From contig MU385714.1 in the NCBI GenBank assembly GCA_022497155.1, positions 1,302,001-1,366,000 of the forward strand: a DNA stretch of 64,000 nt. The letters are read 5' to 3'. Source of the DNA: Whalleya microplaca. Lineage: Eukaryota > Ascomycota > Sordariomycetes > Xylariales > Xylariaceae. Below, one piece after another: positions 1 through 10,201 of the stretch (the stretch's first letter is position 1; each line of letters starts with the position of its first letter). Below the pieces are notes generated by a model. It saw nothing but the letters and a program-made list of their open reading frames with translations, was not told the DNA's origin and ran no database searches. A program made the translations under genes and the position numbers.

Positions 1-1981
1 CGGCCACCTTGTCATTGCGAACCCTTCTGGGACTTGGTCTTCTTGGGCTTCTTGGGCTTTTTGGGCTTGACGATCGGTTAGTAAAACGTGAGTTTGCACG
101 TGACAACGATCCAGTTTCCGGGCTCTGGTCAGAGTTATGGCGCTGGAAAACTCGAGAGCTCTTAGGGCTGATACGGTGGCCTTTGGCACTAACGTGTTGT
201 GATTGGATTTGTGATGCCCCGGCAGGTAAGAAGGGAACCGGATTCTTTCGTGCCTGAGCCCGGTCGGGAGGAGTCTTGGGTCTTAGGCCAGATTGAGGGC
301 GGGTCAAGTCAGCGCGAGAGTCAGTACGGGAAGCTGGTCGATCAGCCCGAGAGAAGGCTGGCTTAGCTGGAGATGGAGCAGGTCGCATGACTGGCAAAGA
401 TCGCTTCAGTCGCAATAATTGCGCGCTGGTCGTAGTGGGCTCATTCCGTAAGGCTCCAATGGACGCCTTCTGCCCTAATTCTCTTCTTCGGGGCGTGGTT
501 GGTTGGCCCATCTGGAACGAGGACAAAGTCTGCGTATGAACGCTTGAGACTGAAGATTGGTTGGCGTGACCGAGACGTGAGGGAGCTCTTCTAGCTGGCT
601 TGGGGGGGATAGGTCCACCGCTTTCAGAAACCGGCTCAAGCGAAGATTGGGTGTGCGTGCGTTCATGTCCGGGCTTGGGCTTTGGTAGACGAGACGTATG
701 CGGTGACGCCACTGGCTTATTGGTAAAGGTAATGGATACCGCGGTCTTGGGTCGAGTAGGACTGGCTGCTCGAGCTTCCTTGACCTTCACATTGCGATGT
801 AATGACGGCTTCCGGGCGTGAAATACGTCGCCATTGCCAAAGTCCAGGCCAGAGAAGGGGTCCTCTTGCTCTTTCGCAACCTGGAGCATGTTCTTGGATG
901 ACTGGGCTTGTTTATTTGCTTCAGCTCTATCTGGCGATCGGCTTTGTCTGCGTCGCTGTAACCGCTCGCCAAGATCTAGAGGCCCATTGGGTATCAGGAG
1001 ACCGTCAAAGATCTCATCCTCGCTCTCTGCTGTGATCGAGCTTGCAATGCTGGGGCTCAAAGCTGACGTCGTTGAGCTGCGAGTCGAAAAAGCGTCTCGC
1101 TTTGTACCGCCGAAGCGCGTTCCTAGGCTACCTTCTGCCCAGTCCAAGTCGTCGTTCGTGTGCAAAGACGGAGTCTTTGGAATGTCCTTTCTCCGAGAAA
1201 GCTTCAACTTTCCGTCAGATGGTAACTCGAGATCATCCTCAAAGTCATCCTGACCGCGCTTCTTCTGTGGAGACGGCGTGGGTGGAGTGATCAAAGACAT
1301 AAGTCGAGACTGAGAACGCATCTTGGGCGCCTTGATGGTTGCAGCTCCATCGCCGAATACATCTTCATCCTCATCTGTGTCTCGGAATTTCTCCAGATTG
1401 ATGGGAGGCGCTAGTTTCTTCGGCAACATCGGCTTGCGAGGTGACTCTATGCCAGCAACAGGCGAGAGTGACTTGTTGGTGGTAGTTGAGGACTGTTTGA
1501 CCGGACTCGGATTCGACGAGCTACTAACTTGCCGAAGGACGTCAGGGAAATTCCCATCTTCCTTGGGCTTCAGACGAAGTGCCTGGCCGGTCACAGGGAG
1601 TTCAAGATCATCTCCCCAGTCTTCCTGGAAAATCTTCTTGATTTTCCTGCCACCCAGTCGCTTGATAGTACCTCCCATCAAGGCCGAGGTCGGGACATTC
1701 TTAGGAATCGGGATGCCAGCGTGAGTGGCGGCAGCGATCGCGTCAAGGGTGGACTTCTCATCGTCGCCGGGTAGGTGGACGTGTCTCTCGTCACTTCCAG
1801 GAAGCGACTCGCGGTCGGATCGGAAGGAAGATTGGCTGTCGCGGTGGTGGACGTGAGGGTTCGTGGTAGAATTAGTTCGGAAGGTAAGGTCATCATCATT
1901 CTCAAGCATAAAGTCGTCATCATCCCAGTTCTCGACAGCCTCCTCCACGGGCTGACGAGGCTTGAGTCGGAGAGGTTGCAT
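1..1981 (-). CDS. byr4: Byr4-like mitotic exit / septation GAP subunit, N-terminal part (partial)
   Basis: The minus strand is open from an ATG at 1981 to the window edge (about 660 codons, no stop, no intron needed), so the C-terminus lies outside. The protein begins MQPLRLKPRQPVEEAVENWD, then acidic DDDDF and DDDL blocks, a HVHLPGDDEKSTLDAIA segment, the segment GGTIKRLGGRKIKKI (about residues 102-116), repeated DDLELP motifs, and later EDPFSGLDFGNGDVF and LHRNVKVKE. I recognise this order from fungal Byr4 proteins. Byr4 together with Cdc16/Bub2 forms the two-part GAP for the Spg1/Tem1 GTPase at the spindle pole body and holds back septation. The rest is low-complexity, rich in Ser, Pro and Arg, as expected for a disordered scaffold. 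The assignment is from memory of the family, not a search. Confidence 0.72.
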   Translation of the reverse strand, partial: MQPLRLKPRQPVEEAVENWDDDDFMLENDDDLTFRTNSTTNPHVHHRDSQSSFRSDRESLPGSDERHVHLPGDDEKSTLDAIAAATHAGIPIPKNVPTSALMGGTIKRLGGRKIKKIFQEDWGDDLELPVTGQALRLKPKEDGNFPDVLRQVSSSSNPSPVKQSSTTTNKSLSPVAGIESPRKPMLPKKLAPPINLEKFRDTDEDEDVFGDGAATIKAPKMRSQSRLMSLITPPTPSPQKKRGQDDFEDDLELPSDGKLKLSRRKDIPKTPSLHTNDDLDWAEGSLGTRFGGTKRDAFSTRSSTTSALSPSIASSITAESEDEIFDGLLIPNGPLDLGERLQRRRQSRSPDRAEANKQAQSSKNMLQVAKEQEDPFSGLDFGNGDVFHARKPSLHRNVKVKEARAASPTRPKTAVSITFTNKPVASPHTSRLPKPKPGHERTHTQSSLEPVSESGGPIPPKPARRAPSRLGHANQSSVSSVHTQTLSSFQMGQPTTPRRRELGQKASIGALRNEPTTTSAQLLRLKRSLPVMRPAPSPAKPAFSRADRPASRTDSRADLTRPQSGLRPKTPPDRAQARKNPVPFLPAGASQIQSQHVSAKGHRISPKSSRVFQRHNSDQSPETGSLSRANSRFTNRSSSPKSPRSPRRPSPRRVRNDKVA

Positions 1982-4103
1982 TATGGCGGGGTATCAAGTA
2001 AGTAGAATGACAGTGAAAAGGGAAGAAGAAGAAGAAGTGAGGTGAAGGTGAGGCGAAAGTGAAATGTAAGGTTTCCTGTCGCGCGACAATCGCAACGATC
2101 GCAACAGTAGAAATACTTAGGTAGAACAGCACGTTGCGCGCTGAGGGGTGTTGTTGTTCGTAGGTCAGTGTCAATAGAGATCAGCAGTACCGGCGAAAAA
2201 GACAACGATCGATATCAATGTACGAGAACCACTTCCTTCATCAATGAATCTCTCTAGCTTGTCGCATCGTCTCGACGTCTCGAGTAACCAACTGTCATAT
2301 ATCTGTTGACGCGCTTGACAGGTGCTTGACAGGTGCTCGAGGTAAGTAGGAAGAGGAAGGATGATGTCGCAAGTAGTCGTTTACGCGAAAAGTCTCAGGT
2401 CTAGATGAGGCCAATCGACTTGGTGCGAGTGACGTAGATAGAGGAAGAAGAGGGTATGTAGATGGAAGAAGAGGTATCAAAAGAATGTGGGTAGTGGAGA
2501 GAGAGAGGGTGTGTGAGAGAATCTGCAGGTCCGAGAAAGATGCAGAAATTGAAAATTGTATTGATGCAGAAGCTGAAGCTGCAATGCAATAATAGCTGTG
2601 AGGCTACGAAGATTGAGAAAGGGAAAACCGGTTGGCTTGTGTGTGTGGGTTGGGGTCTTGCGAAAGAATGGAATTGATGGAATTCTCAGGTCAAGACAAT
2701 GAGTGATTGAATGTGTGATGTTGAAAGTGGTGGAAGAGGGTGGCCGGGTGTGCAGGTGTGTGGTGGGTAGGAAGAGATGGCAGGAGGCAGGTGATTCGCT
2801 CTAAAAAAATCAAAGGTACCCCACCCATGTACCTCTTGGGTGATCTGGTAATCTGGGTGGTTGGCAAGGTTGGCTGGGTAGTTTGTGGTCTGTGCACGAT
2901 CGGCCCGTAACTGTATGTAAGGCTGCAAATCAGGAACGCGGGTGAGCTGCAGCAGGGGGGAAAAGAAAGAAGTGCTGAACAGACTGGACAGACTACCGTA
3001 CCTAGGCCCTAGGGTTTAAGGCACAAATATGATGCAATTCAAAATGTGCGAAATAATTTTCAAGAGTACATATATTCGGAGGTTGGGAGGCCCATGCACT
3101 GTTAATAGATATATTTTCTACAGGCAGGCGCAATATGTATGTACCTAGGTATTTTCCACATGGCGTATCTAGCGGCAGGCGGGGCACTGGCACCGCACGT
3201 GTCCCCCCAACGCAGGCGGTATTTTGTGGCAGTACAGACGCGGTAGTGACGCGAGACACGCGAATTGTGATATTGACGCTGCCCCTCTTAGAATAAGAAA
3301 TTATTGGTCTCCAACAGGAACAAGAAACTTTCGCACCATTCCAAGCACTCAATACGGATTTTTCTATTCATAGTAATAAAATGTTGGATGGAATAATATT
3401 ATGTTACAAGTAAGAACAAGAGCCTTGGAATGCTTTTCAGCCTAGACTAGAAACTATTGCTAGCTCCCGATCTAATGATTTGATGTTCTTGATAGGTAAG
3501 ATGTTAGCTCTAACATAGCTTTGCTACTTTCCATGTACATACATACGTACCTACAGGTAGATCGCTTCATGCTGTTCGTTCAACCTATCGTTGCCTGATA
3601 GCTGCCTAGCAAAATAGCTTCCACTTTTCTAGACAACGCACGCCTGCACCGTCTCTCTGCTCAGCACATCAGTGCATTCTCGTCTATAATTTCTATCGAG
3701 TAGTTCGTTCTCCTGTTCGTCCCCCTGATACTCCGAGTGCCTTTTTGCCAAGATAGTGTTAACTCCGGCCTATGCATGCACTCTACCTCATCTCATCTAA
3801 TTTTGTCAAACATCAGGAGTATTATCAGCCTTATTATGATATAATTCTAACGTATACCATCCAATTGGACACCTGAAACATCCGTCCATTTAGCACCTGA
3901 GGCGTTCACACCATTTTCTCACCCAAATGTCTCGGACATCTTCCTGATAGTGTTCTATCATCTGCATCCTTCCAGTCTGATATGATTACTTCACTACACC
4001 AACTCGACACCAACGACTAACCGTCACAAACCGTAGCCGCATTTATCTGCGAGATCATTTTACCTTGGTTTCCCGTAGCTTTACATTGCCTAAAGTTGCC
4101 AAT
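1982..4103. other. Intergenic region between divergent byr4 and xrcc4
   Basis: No coding frame here looks like a gene. Positions 2000-2900 are purine-rich on the plus strand, so CT-rich on the byr4 strand, as is common just upstream of fungal transcription starts. A TACCTAGGTA palindrome lies at 3142-3151. The stretch 3300-4050 is AT-rich with nothing recognised. Both flanking genes are transcribed away from it, so both promoters must lie inside. Confidence 0.55.
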
Positions 4104-5463
4104 ATGCGGGAATCTTCGGTATTGCGTTTTCCTATCTCGGGCAAAGAAAACGAGTATTTCTTGGTGGAGGTTTCCTCAAACGGATCGCAGCCGTTGGACC
4201 TGAAGTTGGTCGGTTCGGAAAGCAACGCCGTTTTCGTCGTGAAGCGTAAGTCCATCCCTCAACCAGATGAACCCCGCGGACACGCGTAAGCACGGCCGGA
4301 TCAGATCCCGGCACGCGAATTCAATGCGTTATCAACCCCTCGGACCCCGAATGTGAAATTAATTTGTCTGCCCCTATAGTACGCCATAAAAGGATCGCCG
4401 AGTATAGGGCTTCAAGTGGCCACTGCACCGATGAGGAGTGGGAGAAGCTTCTGATTTCGATCTTTGTCACGGACCAGCCCGTTCCTGACACCGAGGTCAA
4501 AGCTAGTGTCCACTTAGACAGCTCGTACGTCAATCTATCCTTTCGGAAGAATATACAGGGTATCACGGTACGTACTTCGGATGGAGTGCTTCCTCCGGTC
4601 ATGTCACTAATGGGGATGCTTAGCAACGACTTGGATCTATCAAATTAGAAGAGGATGAGAATGCTGATGCCTTCCCTTTTGATTGGTGCGTTTCAGCCAT
4701 CGCAGCCCGAGAGAAGGTCAAGGAAGATCTAGTTGCTGCTTCCGCCAAAGTCCAATACCTGGAGAACTCGTTTCAGGAGCTCAAAGGCCAATTAGACGAG
4801 CTTATCAAGACGAAGGAAGAAGATGAGACACAGCTCCTTGAGAAGTTCCGAGATCTTCTAAATGAGAAGAAGGTCAAGATTCGGCAACAGCAGCGCCTCC
4901 TAGCATCCGCCAATGTCGATCCTGAAAAGCTAGCCAACGTTGGTGCAAGCCAGGGCACGCGGAAGCGTGCAGCTGAGGCCTCGCGCACCTCGAAGCGGAA
5001 GGTCAAGGAGGAGTCCGAAAGCAGCGACGATGGGTTTGAGGAGATGGATGTTGACCAGGATGGCAACGGGGGAAGCGAACAGCCAGATGTTGGATTGGAT
5101 CAAGACATGACTACTGAAGAGGAGGAGACCGCGAGTGGAACAGGCTCCGATGACGAGCCGCCACCGCCTGCGCCTACGGCGAAGACACAGAAGGGTAAAG
5201 GCAAAGCTGCACCGCCGAGACGCAGCGCTCGAGCTTCAACAGCGAAAGAGGCTCCTGAGACCGACAGCTCGGAAGAAGACGACAAAGCACTGCCTCCACC
5301 GCGGAGTCTTCCGTTTATGAAAAACAAGGCGGTCGCTATGGCTCGTGCCACAAAACTAGCTGATGAAATAGAGCCAGACGAGGAGTCAGACGAGGAGTTA
5401 GACGAGGAGTTAGACGAGGAGTTAGACGAGGAGTTAGACGAGGAGTCAGACGAGGAATTGTGA
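4104..5463 (+). CDS. xrcc4: XRCC4/Lif1-like non-homologous end-joining factor
   Basis: Three exons, 4104-4245, 4380-4567 and 4624-5463, give 389 residues; the introns are 134 and 56 nt. The joins restore VVKLRHKRIAEYRASSGHC and FRKNIQGITQRLGSIKLEED. The first ATG is at 4104; the frame upstream offers only a TTG. The N-terminal half (1-130) fits the XRCC4 head (VLRFPISGKENE, PLDLKLVG, EEWEKLLIS, VNLSFRKNIQGI). It is followed by a heptad-like coiled coil (about 140-210, with LLEKFRDLLNEKKVKIRQQQ). The C-terminal tail is long and disordered, with basic patches and acidic repeats. In the family XRCC4/Lif1 is the partner of DNA ligase IV in double-strand-break repair in the nucleus. Its 3' end converges with the aldo-keto reductase 163 bp away. 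Confidence 0.8.
5377..5460 (+). repeat. 12-bp tandem repeat encoding an acidic C-terminal tail
   Basis: Seven consecutive 12-bp units, mostly GACGAGGAGTTA, encode DEES-DEEL-DEEL-DEEL-DEEL-DEES-DEEL and end directly at the xrcc4 stop codon. The units are near identical at the DNA level, so copy number probably varies between strains. Confidence 0.9.
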
Positions 5464-5626
5464 ATATATTGCCGTATAAAATCAACACAATAACATCACA
5501 TATTCACGATGCGAGGACTCGACAGCTATGCTCATTTTTGGTGATTTTCATCCAGACATGCTAACAATTTTCAATTTTCTGCAGGCACCCAAATCGCCAT
5601 ATCAACGAGCATCTTTCCAAACTCCT

Positions 5627-6609
5627 TCATCGAGTGTCGTCGGCTGCGAAGTGATTAGTCCAGGCATACCTGTAGTGCCTTTGCTTCCCCAAGGTCGAGA
5701 TTTCCTCGATCTCTTTCGGCGTCAGCTTGAAGCTGGGCACCTTATTTAGATATCCCTGGAGTCTCTGCTCATTTGCACTCGTCGTAATCGCGACGATGCC
5801 CTGATCAATGCACCACCTCAACGCGATATCTCCTGGCGTAACGCCATACTTCCTCGCCAGGTCCGCGTAGATCCCATCCACGGGACCCGGGTGCGACTTC
5901 GAGATCGCCGTCAACGGACCGAACGCCGACACTGCAATGTTGTTTTTGCGATGGAAATCGATCAGATCCCCGTGCTGCAGGTAGGGGTTGTATTCGATCT
6001 GGTTGATGGCCGGCGGCACCTTAGCCGTCTTCAGAATCGTCTCGAGGTGCTCCTGCAAGAAGTTCGACACCCCGATCGACTTCGCACGCCCAGACGCCTT
6101 GATCGCCTCCATCTTGGCCCAGATATCCTGCAGGCCCTCGGGCGTGCTCGCCCGCCACGGCGTGTGCACGAGGTACAGGTCCACGTAGTCGAGTCCCAAC
6201 TTACCGATCGACTCGTCGAAGGCCTCCTGCACGTCCTGCGGCTTGGTCTCGGTGAGCTTGGTCGTCACGAAGAGCTTCTCGCGCGGCACGCCGGCTTGCT
6301 TGATCGCGGCGCCCATTTCGGTCTCGTTCTCGTACACTAGAGGTCGTTAGCGGGGGGGGCTTAGCTGATAAGGCTATTGCTGCTTACTCTCAGCACCGTC
6401 CAGGTGGTGGTACCCGTTCTTAATCGCCATGATGGCTACGCTAGTGACCTCCTCCGACCCACAGCCCATTCGCGCCGTGCCGAGTCCATATCCAAGCTAC
6501 GGAGACTAGCGTAAGTTACCAGTGTCCGTGTGCAATTTAGCGGTTGAGGGTGGCTCACCATGGGAATCTCATTGCCGTCGTTCAGCTTCAGGTTTGGGAT
6601 GTCCTTCAT
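5627..6609 (-). CDS. Aldo-keto reductase
   Basis: Exons 6609-6559, 6496-6388 and 6336-5627 on the minus strand give 289 residues; the introns are 62 and 51 nt. The joins give [19 protein letters not shown] and [16 protein letters not shown]. The AKR catalytic tetrad is visible: Asp in HHLDGAEMY, Tyr in the same motif, Lys in FVTTKL and His in LVHTPW. Family features also include [15 protein letters not shown] and [10 protein letters not shown]. The product should be a cytosolic NADPH-dependent carbonyl/aldehyde reductase on a TIM barrel; the substrate cannot be read from sequence. I start at the ATG at 6609 ([12 protein letters not shown]), which matches the usual family N-terminus. An in-frame ATG at 6666 would add 19 residues. 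Confidence 0.88.
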
Positions 6610-7995
6610 CTGCTTCGGCGAAGTGCCGGAAGCATCTGGCGTGAATGTTGCCCCCTCAGAATGCATCGTTCGATATTCACTACAAAGTCTGGTCTTACTC
6701 GTCACACTCGACTATGTGCCACTTGCGATAAAGATATTTTTTTGGACGACTCTGTTGTGCCGCGAGTTACCACGGCTTAGCAATTGTACGCAAAACTTTG
6801 TCGTCCGGGTTTCAAGATTGTTATGACTAGGGATGAACGGAGGGGGGTTAACTTGCAATAATTATTAATAAACGACGAAAGCGGAGTAGTGTTGGTTGGT
6901 GGACATCTCCATGACGAAACATATTTTGTTGGTGGGTGATGTTGCATCCGTGGAGCCGCTTCCTCGGTGTCCATTACATATCCCCCACCATCCCCTCACT
7001 ATCCATCATCAAATCACGACAACAAGTGGATGTGGTTGAGTTGTATTAGGGATGGAGACACCTAGCACTGGAACGCGGTGTGTAAGAATCTACATAACGT
7101 ACATAATATTACCTGCGTGATACAAATGTTGCGGAGTTAAGATATTACATACATGGTCTTGATGCAAATCATAAATAGTTGAGGGGTACATGTGTTCACC
7201 GCCTCTAGAGGTTAACGTGCTCAGTTTAGGTTACCATATGTAGGCCATTAGTAATAGCCAGGTTTTATTGTAGATTCATAGACCAACTTCTAATATTATT
7301 TCAGGTATCGCTGTCGTTGACGATAGCTCTTAAGCGAATCCCAACTTGATTAGTTCACGACCCCTAGGTTGTAAGGTAAGTTCAAACAGCTGCGATGAAA
7401 TTCAAATCATAAGATTAAATACAGAATGACTGTAAGAAATGTCTATGGTCAAACACAAAATAGATTGAGTTACCTTTTCGTGTGAAACGAGGGTCTTTCA
7501 CCACTTTATTGTTTAATTAAGATTCTAGAAATCTAGTAGCACTTGCTAGTTGGAATTTAACAGCCCCATAGTTTGAACCTTCAAGTAGTGTAGTCAGCTA
7601 GCCAGCCCCCATAGAAGTAAATTTGAAGCTATTCCCATAATTCTTCCAATGAAATCCCTTAAAACTAGACTCGTTCAAAATAGGAGATGACTATAAATGC
7701 ATGGTTCGAAGTATCGAGCTATTTGGTGAAGGGCTCAGACTTCGCTCGACCCCCATCCCTTAGTCGAGATGGTTATATTGTCTCTTATTCCACCCCATTC
7801 AAATCGCTGCATCTTAGCCTTCTCAGTTTGTCTATTTGTCCCAACACGACTCAAGTGTTTGGATATTTCTCTTCATCTGTCGTCTGGTCTCTTGTATCAT
7901 CGCTCATGTGTTCTCGCTTCTCCACGGTCATCAACGAAAAAACATACTTTAGCCCATCTTCGGTTCGAGACTTCAATTACCTCCATCCTTAGGCA
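6610..7995. other. AT-rich intergenic region
   Basis: Between the divergent AKR and the unknown gene at 7996. The part 7020-7680 is clearly AT-rich, lacks open frames and has no repeat I can pair within the window. The frame 7687-7992 has no recognisable protein, and an AG just before 7996 could be a splice acceptor for a 5' UTR intron. No gene is supported. Confidence 0.5.
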
Positions 7996-8965
7996 ATGGC
8001 ACAGCATAAAACACCATCCATAGTGAGTGCAGAGGAACGCTTCCAGGGTAAGCGCGCTGGCTGCTCTGGGGAGTACTTGTGTCGCTTCCTAAATGAGAAG
8101 GATCCCGATGCGCAGCGCATCGTCGCAAGCGCTCAACTTCATGAATATCATGGTGGCATATTCAAATGTTTCAGAATGGACTATAACTACTGGCGTACTA
8201 CTCATTCACAATTACCGCCAGGCACAGAGGACTCTGGTGAGTAATTCACACTGTCGTTTTTTACCCACCCGCCCTATTCATGAAGCAAGAATTTCATAGT
8301 ATTATAAGTTCTTAAAATGCGGATCTAAGCCCCTGGTATCTGCCAAACCGTCTAGAAAGGAGAGTATACTAACTTGGAATGCCGTAGTGATAATACTGGA
8401 AAATCATCCTTCGGACTGGGACGCACGGGAATTAAGCTCACATCTTCTCCGGGAGTCTATAGATCTCTCTGAAAAGCCTGTTCTGAAACTTATTCCTCGG
8501 CCATACACCGCCCAGGTATCGCTCGAGAAGTTTTGGCAAGATCAGATAGACTCTGATATTCGATATCCGCTCACGCGTCACGGAATACTACGCGTTGATA
8601 AATCATCTATCGTGAACTGGATAATGAATGTCGACGAGGAACCGGAGGATCAGCAGATACTCATGAGTGCAGAACTCGTGACAGTTGACGACCTGGAATT
8701 CGAGCCAGAGAAGCCTAACGCGAAGAGATATCTGCGTGTGGAGGATGGCAAAGAGTTTGAAGAGATCGTACCGCCGAACATAAAATCTTGCTTATTTCGC
8801 CTGACAAGCGCAGAGAATTGGTACATGCTACATATCAACCAAGGGAACGCGCGCAATACAGAGATAGCCGAGTACGAAAAGAAAATCGGCAAGGGCCCAA
8901 TGGCCGAGCACTCTCCGGTTCCATATCCTCGGCCTGATAAAGATTGGGATCCATTCGGCCCTTGA
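7996..8965 (+). CDS. Hypothetical protein (fungal, no known domain)
   Basis: Two exons, 7996-8236 and 8388-8965, give 272 residues. The 151-nt intron starts GTGAGT and carries a perfect TACTAAC branch site 17 bases before the acceptor. The join reads GTEDS-VIILENHPSDWD and keeps the frame. The protein is soluble-looking with no signal peptide or membrane segment. It is rich in acidic residues in the middle (NVDEEPEDQ, DLEFEPEKP) and ends PYPRPDKDWDPFGP. I do not recognise the family. The intact frame across a good intron supports a real gene. It sits alone between long intergenic stretches. Confidence 0.68.
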
Positions 8966-10201
8966 AGCTAGGAACACCTATTACAGCAGTTCTGATACAA
9001 GGGGTTTTCTGATATTACTTCTCCGACACAGGCAAGGCATGAACTACGTATAGACCATGACATCACCTTCATATATACTAGTTGGCTACACATTATCACC
9101 AAACAGCACGCGCTCTCTTTCCTAGGTAAGTTCAATGAAGCACACCAGGACATATATCGACAAACTGACATGCTGGTTATTATAGTATAATGAGAAAGGC
9201 TGACGAAAGCGATGAAAAGCAAGCACCGAAAGTATGATGAGATATGATAGGAGGAAGATTACGATATGTTATTCCATATTAGTAAGGATATTTTATTATA
9301 TGTGTTGTTATATGTGTTGGGGACATCATGATTAGTTACCATACTTACATGTAAACTCAGCCAATTGTCTTTTCGATATATGGCTACAGCAGCTCTAACC
9401 ATAATGTGGTAATCTCATTGAGGGCCAGGAAACATTACCTCTACTTCCAATAAAACTCTATAGCTATCTATTGAGAGCCGCCCACCATTTTGTTACATCC
9501 ACTCAATTCATCGCCTCCAGAACACTAGCCCCTTTTCACAACCAAGCTCATCAGAGGCATATGTTTTAACTTCATGATTAGCCACATAGAGGATGTCATC
9601 TAATCCGACAAGTTACATAAACATTAGGCCTACCTGTCAAATTAACTTCTGTTCGGTTTGTCCGTTAATTTCTGTGAGCAGCGCTGAACTACCTAGGATC
9701 GTCTCTCATTGTGGCTAAGTTTACTTCATAGGTTGTGGCCGGATATCTCGGATTTATATATATCATATACATGTGTATTTACTATTCTGCATTGATTGAT
9801 TGAATGATACTTGGTGTTATAGTTGCGTAATATTAGGATTTAGTATATACTGTGTCCATGTGTTTGATAGAGTATGATGTGCATGAGCAAGTCGAGTTGG
9901 TTGAAGTATAGCAACCCCACATAACCTATTTGTCGTGCCAGCCGGTCGGTACTCAGGGATTAGAGACTGCCGAGGTCCTTCAGGTGCTGAGTGCGTGCGA
10001 CTGACGTGACCTCACAGCTTTGGAGCTTGCCACATTCGAACAACCCTGCGTCATCAAGAGCATTTAGATACTACATAACCTAATCGCTACTTTATAAACC
10101 ATAAACCGTTTGATACAATCATAATATATCAACTTACTACCTACTCCCGCTTGCTATTGTTCTTCACCTTTGATACCCTCTGCTGCCTTTCATTCGCCCG
10201 G
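8966..10201. other. Intergenic region upstream of selO
   Basis: No supported gene. The sequence is AT-rich with many stops on both strands. The last 150 bp before the SelO ATG at 10202 presumably hold its promoter and 5' leader; no TATA box stands out. Confidence 0.5.

Noticed and set aside
5891..6340. Plus-strand 149-residue frame
   Set aside because: Arg- and His-rich shadow of the minus-strand aldo-keto reductase, which has all catalytic motifs.
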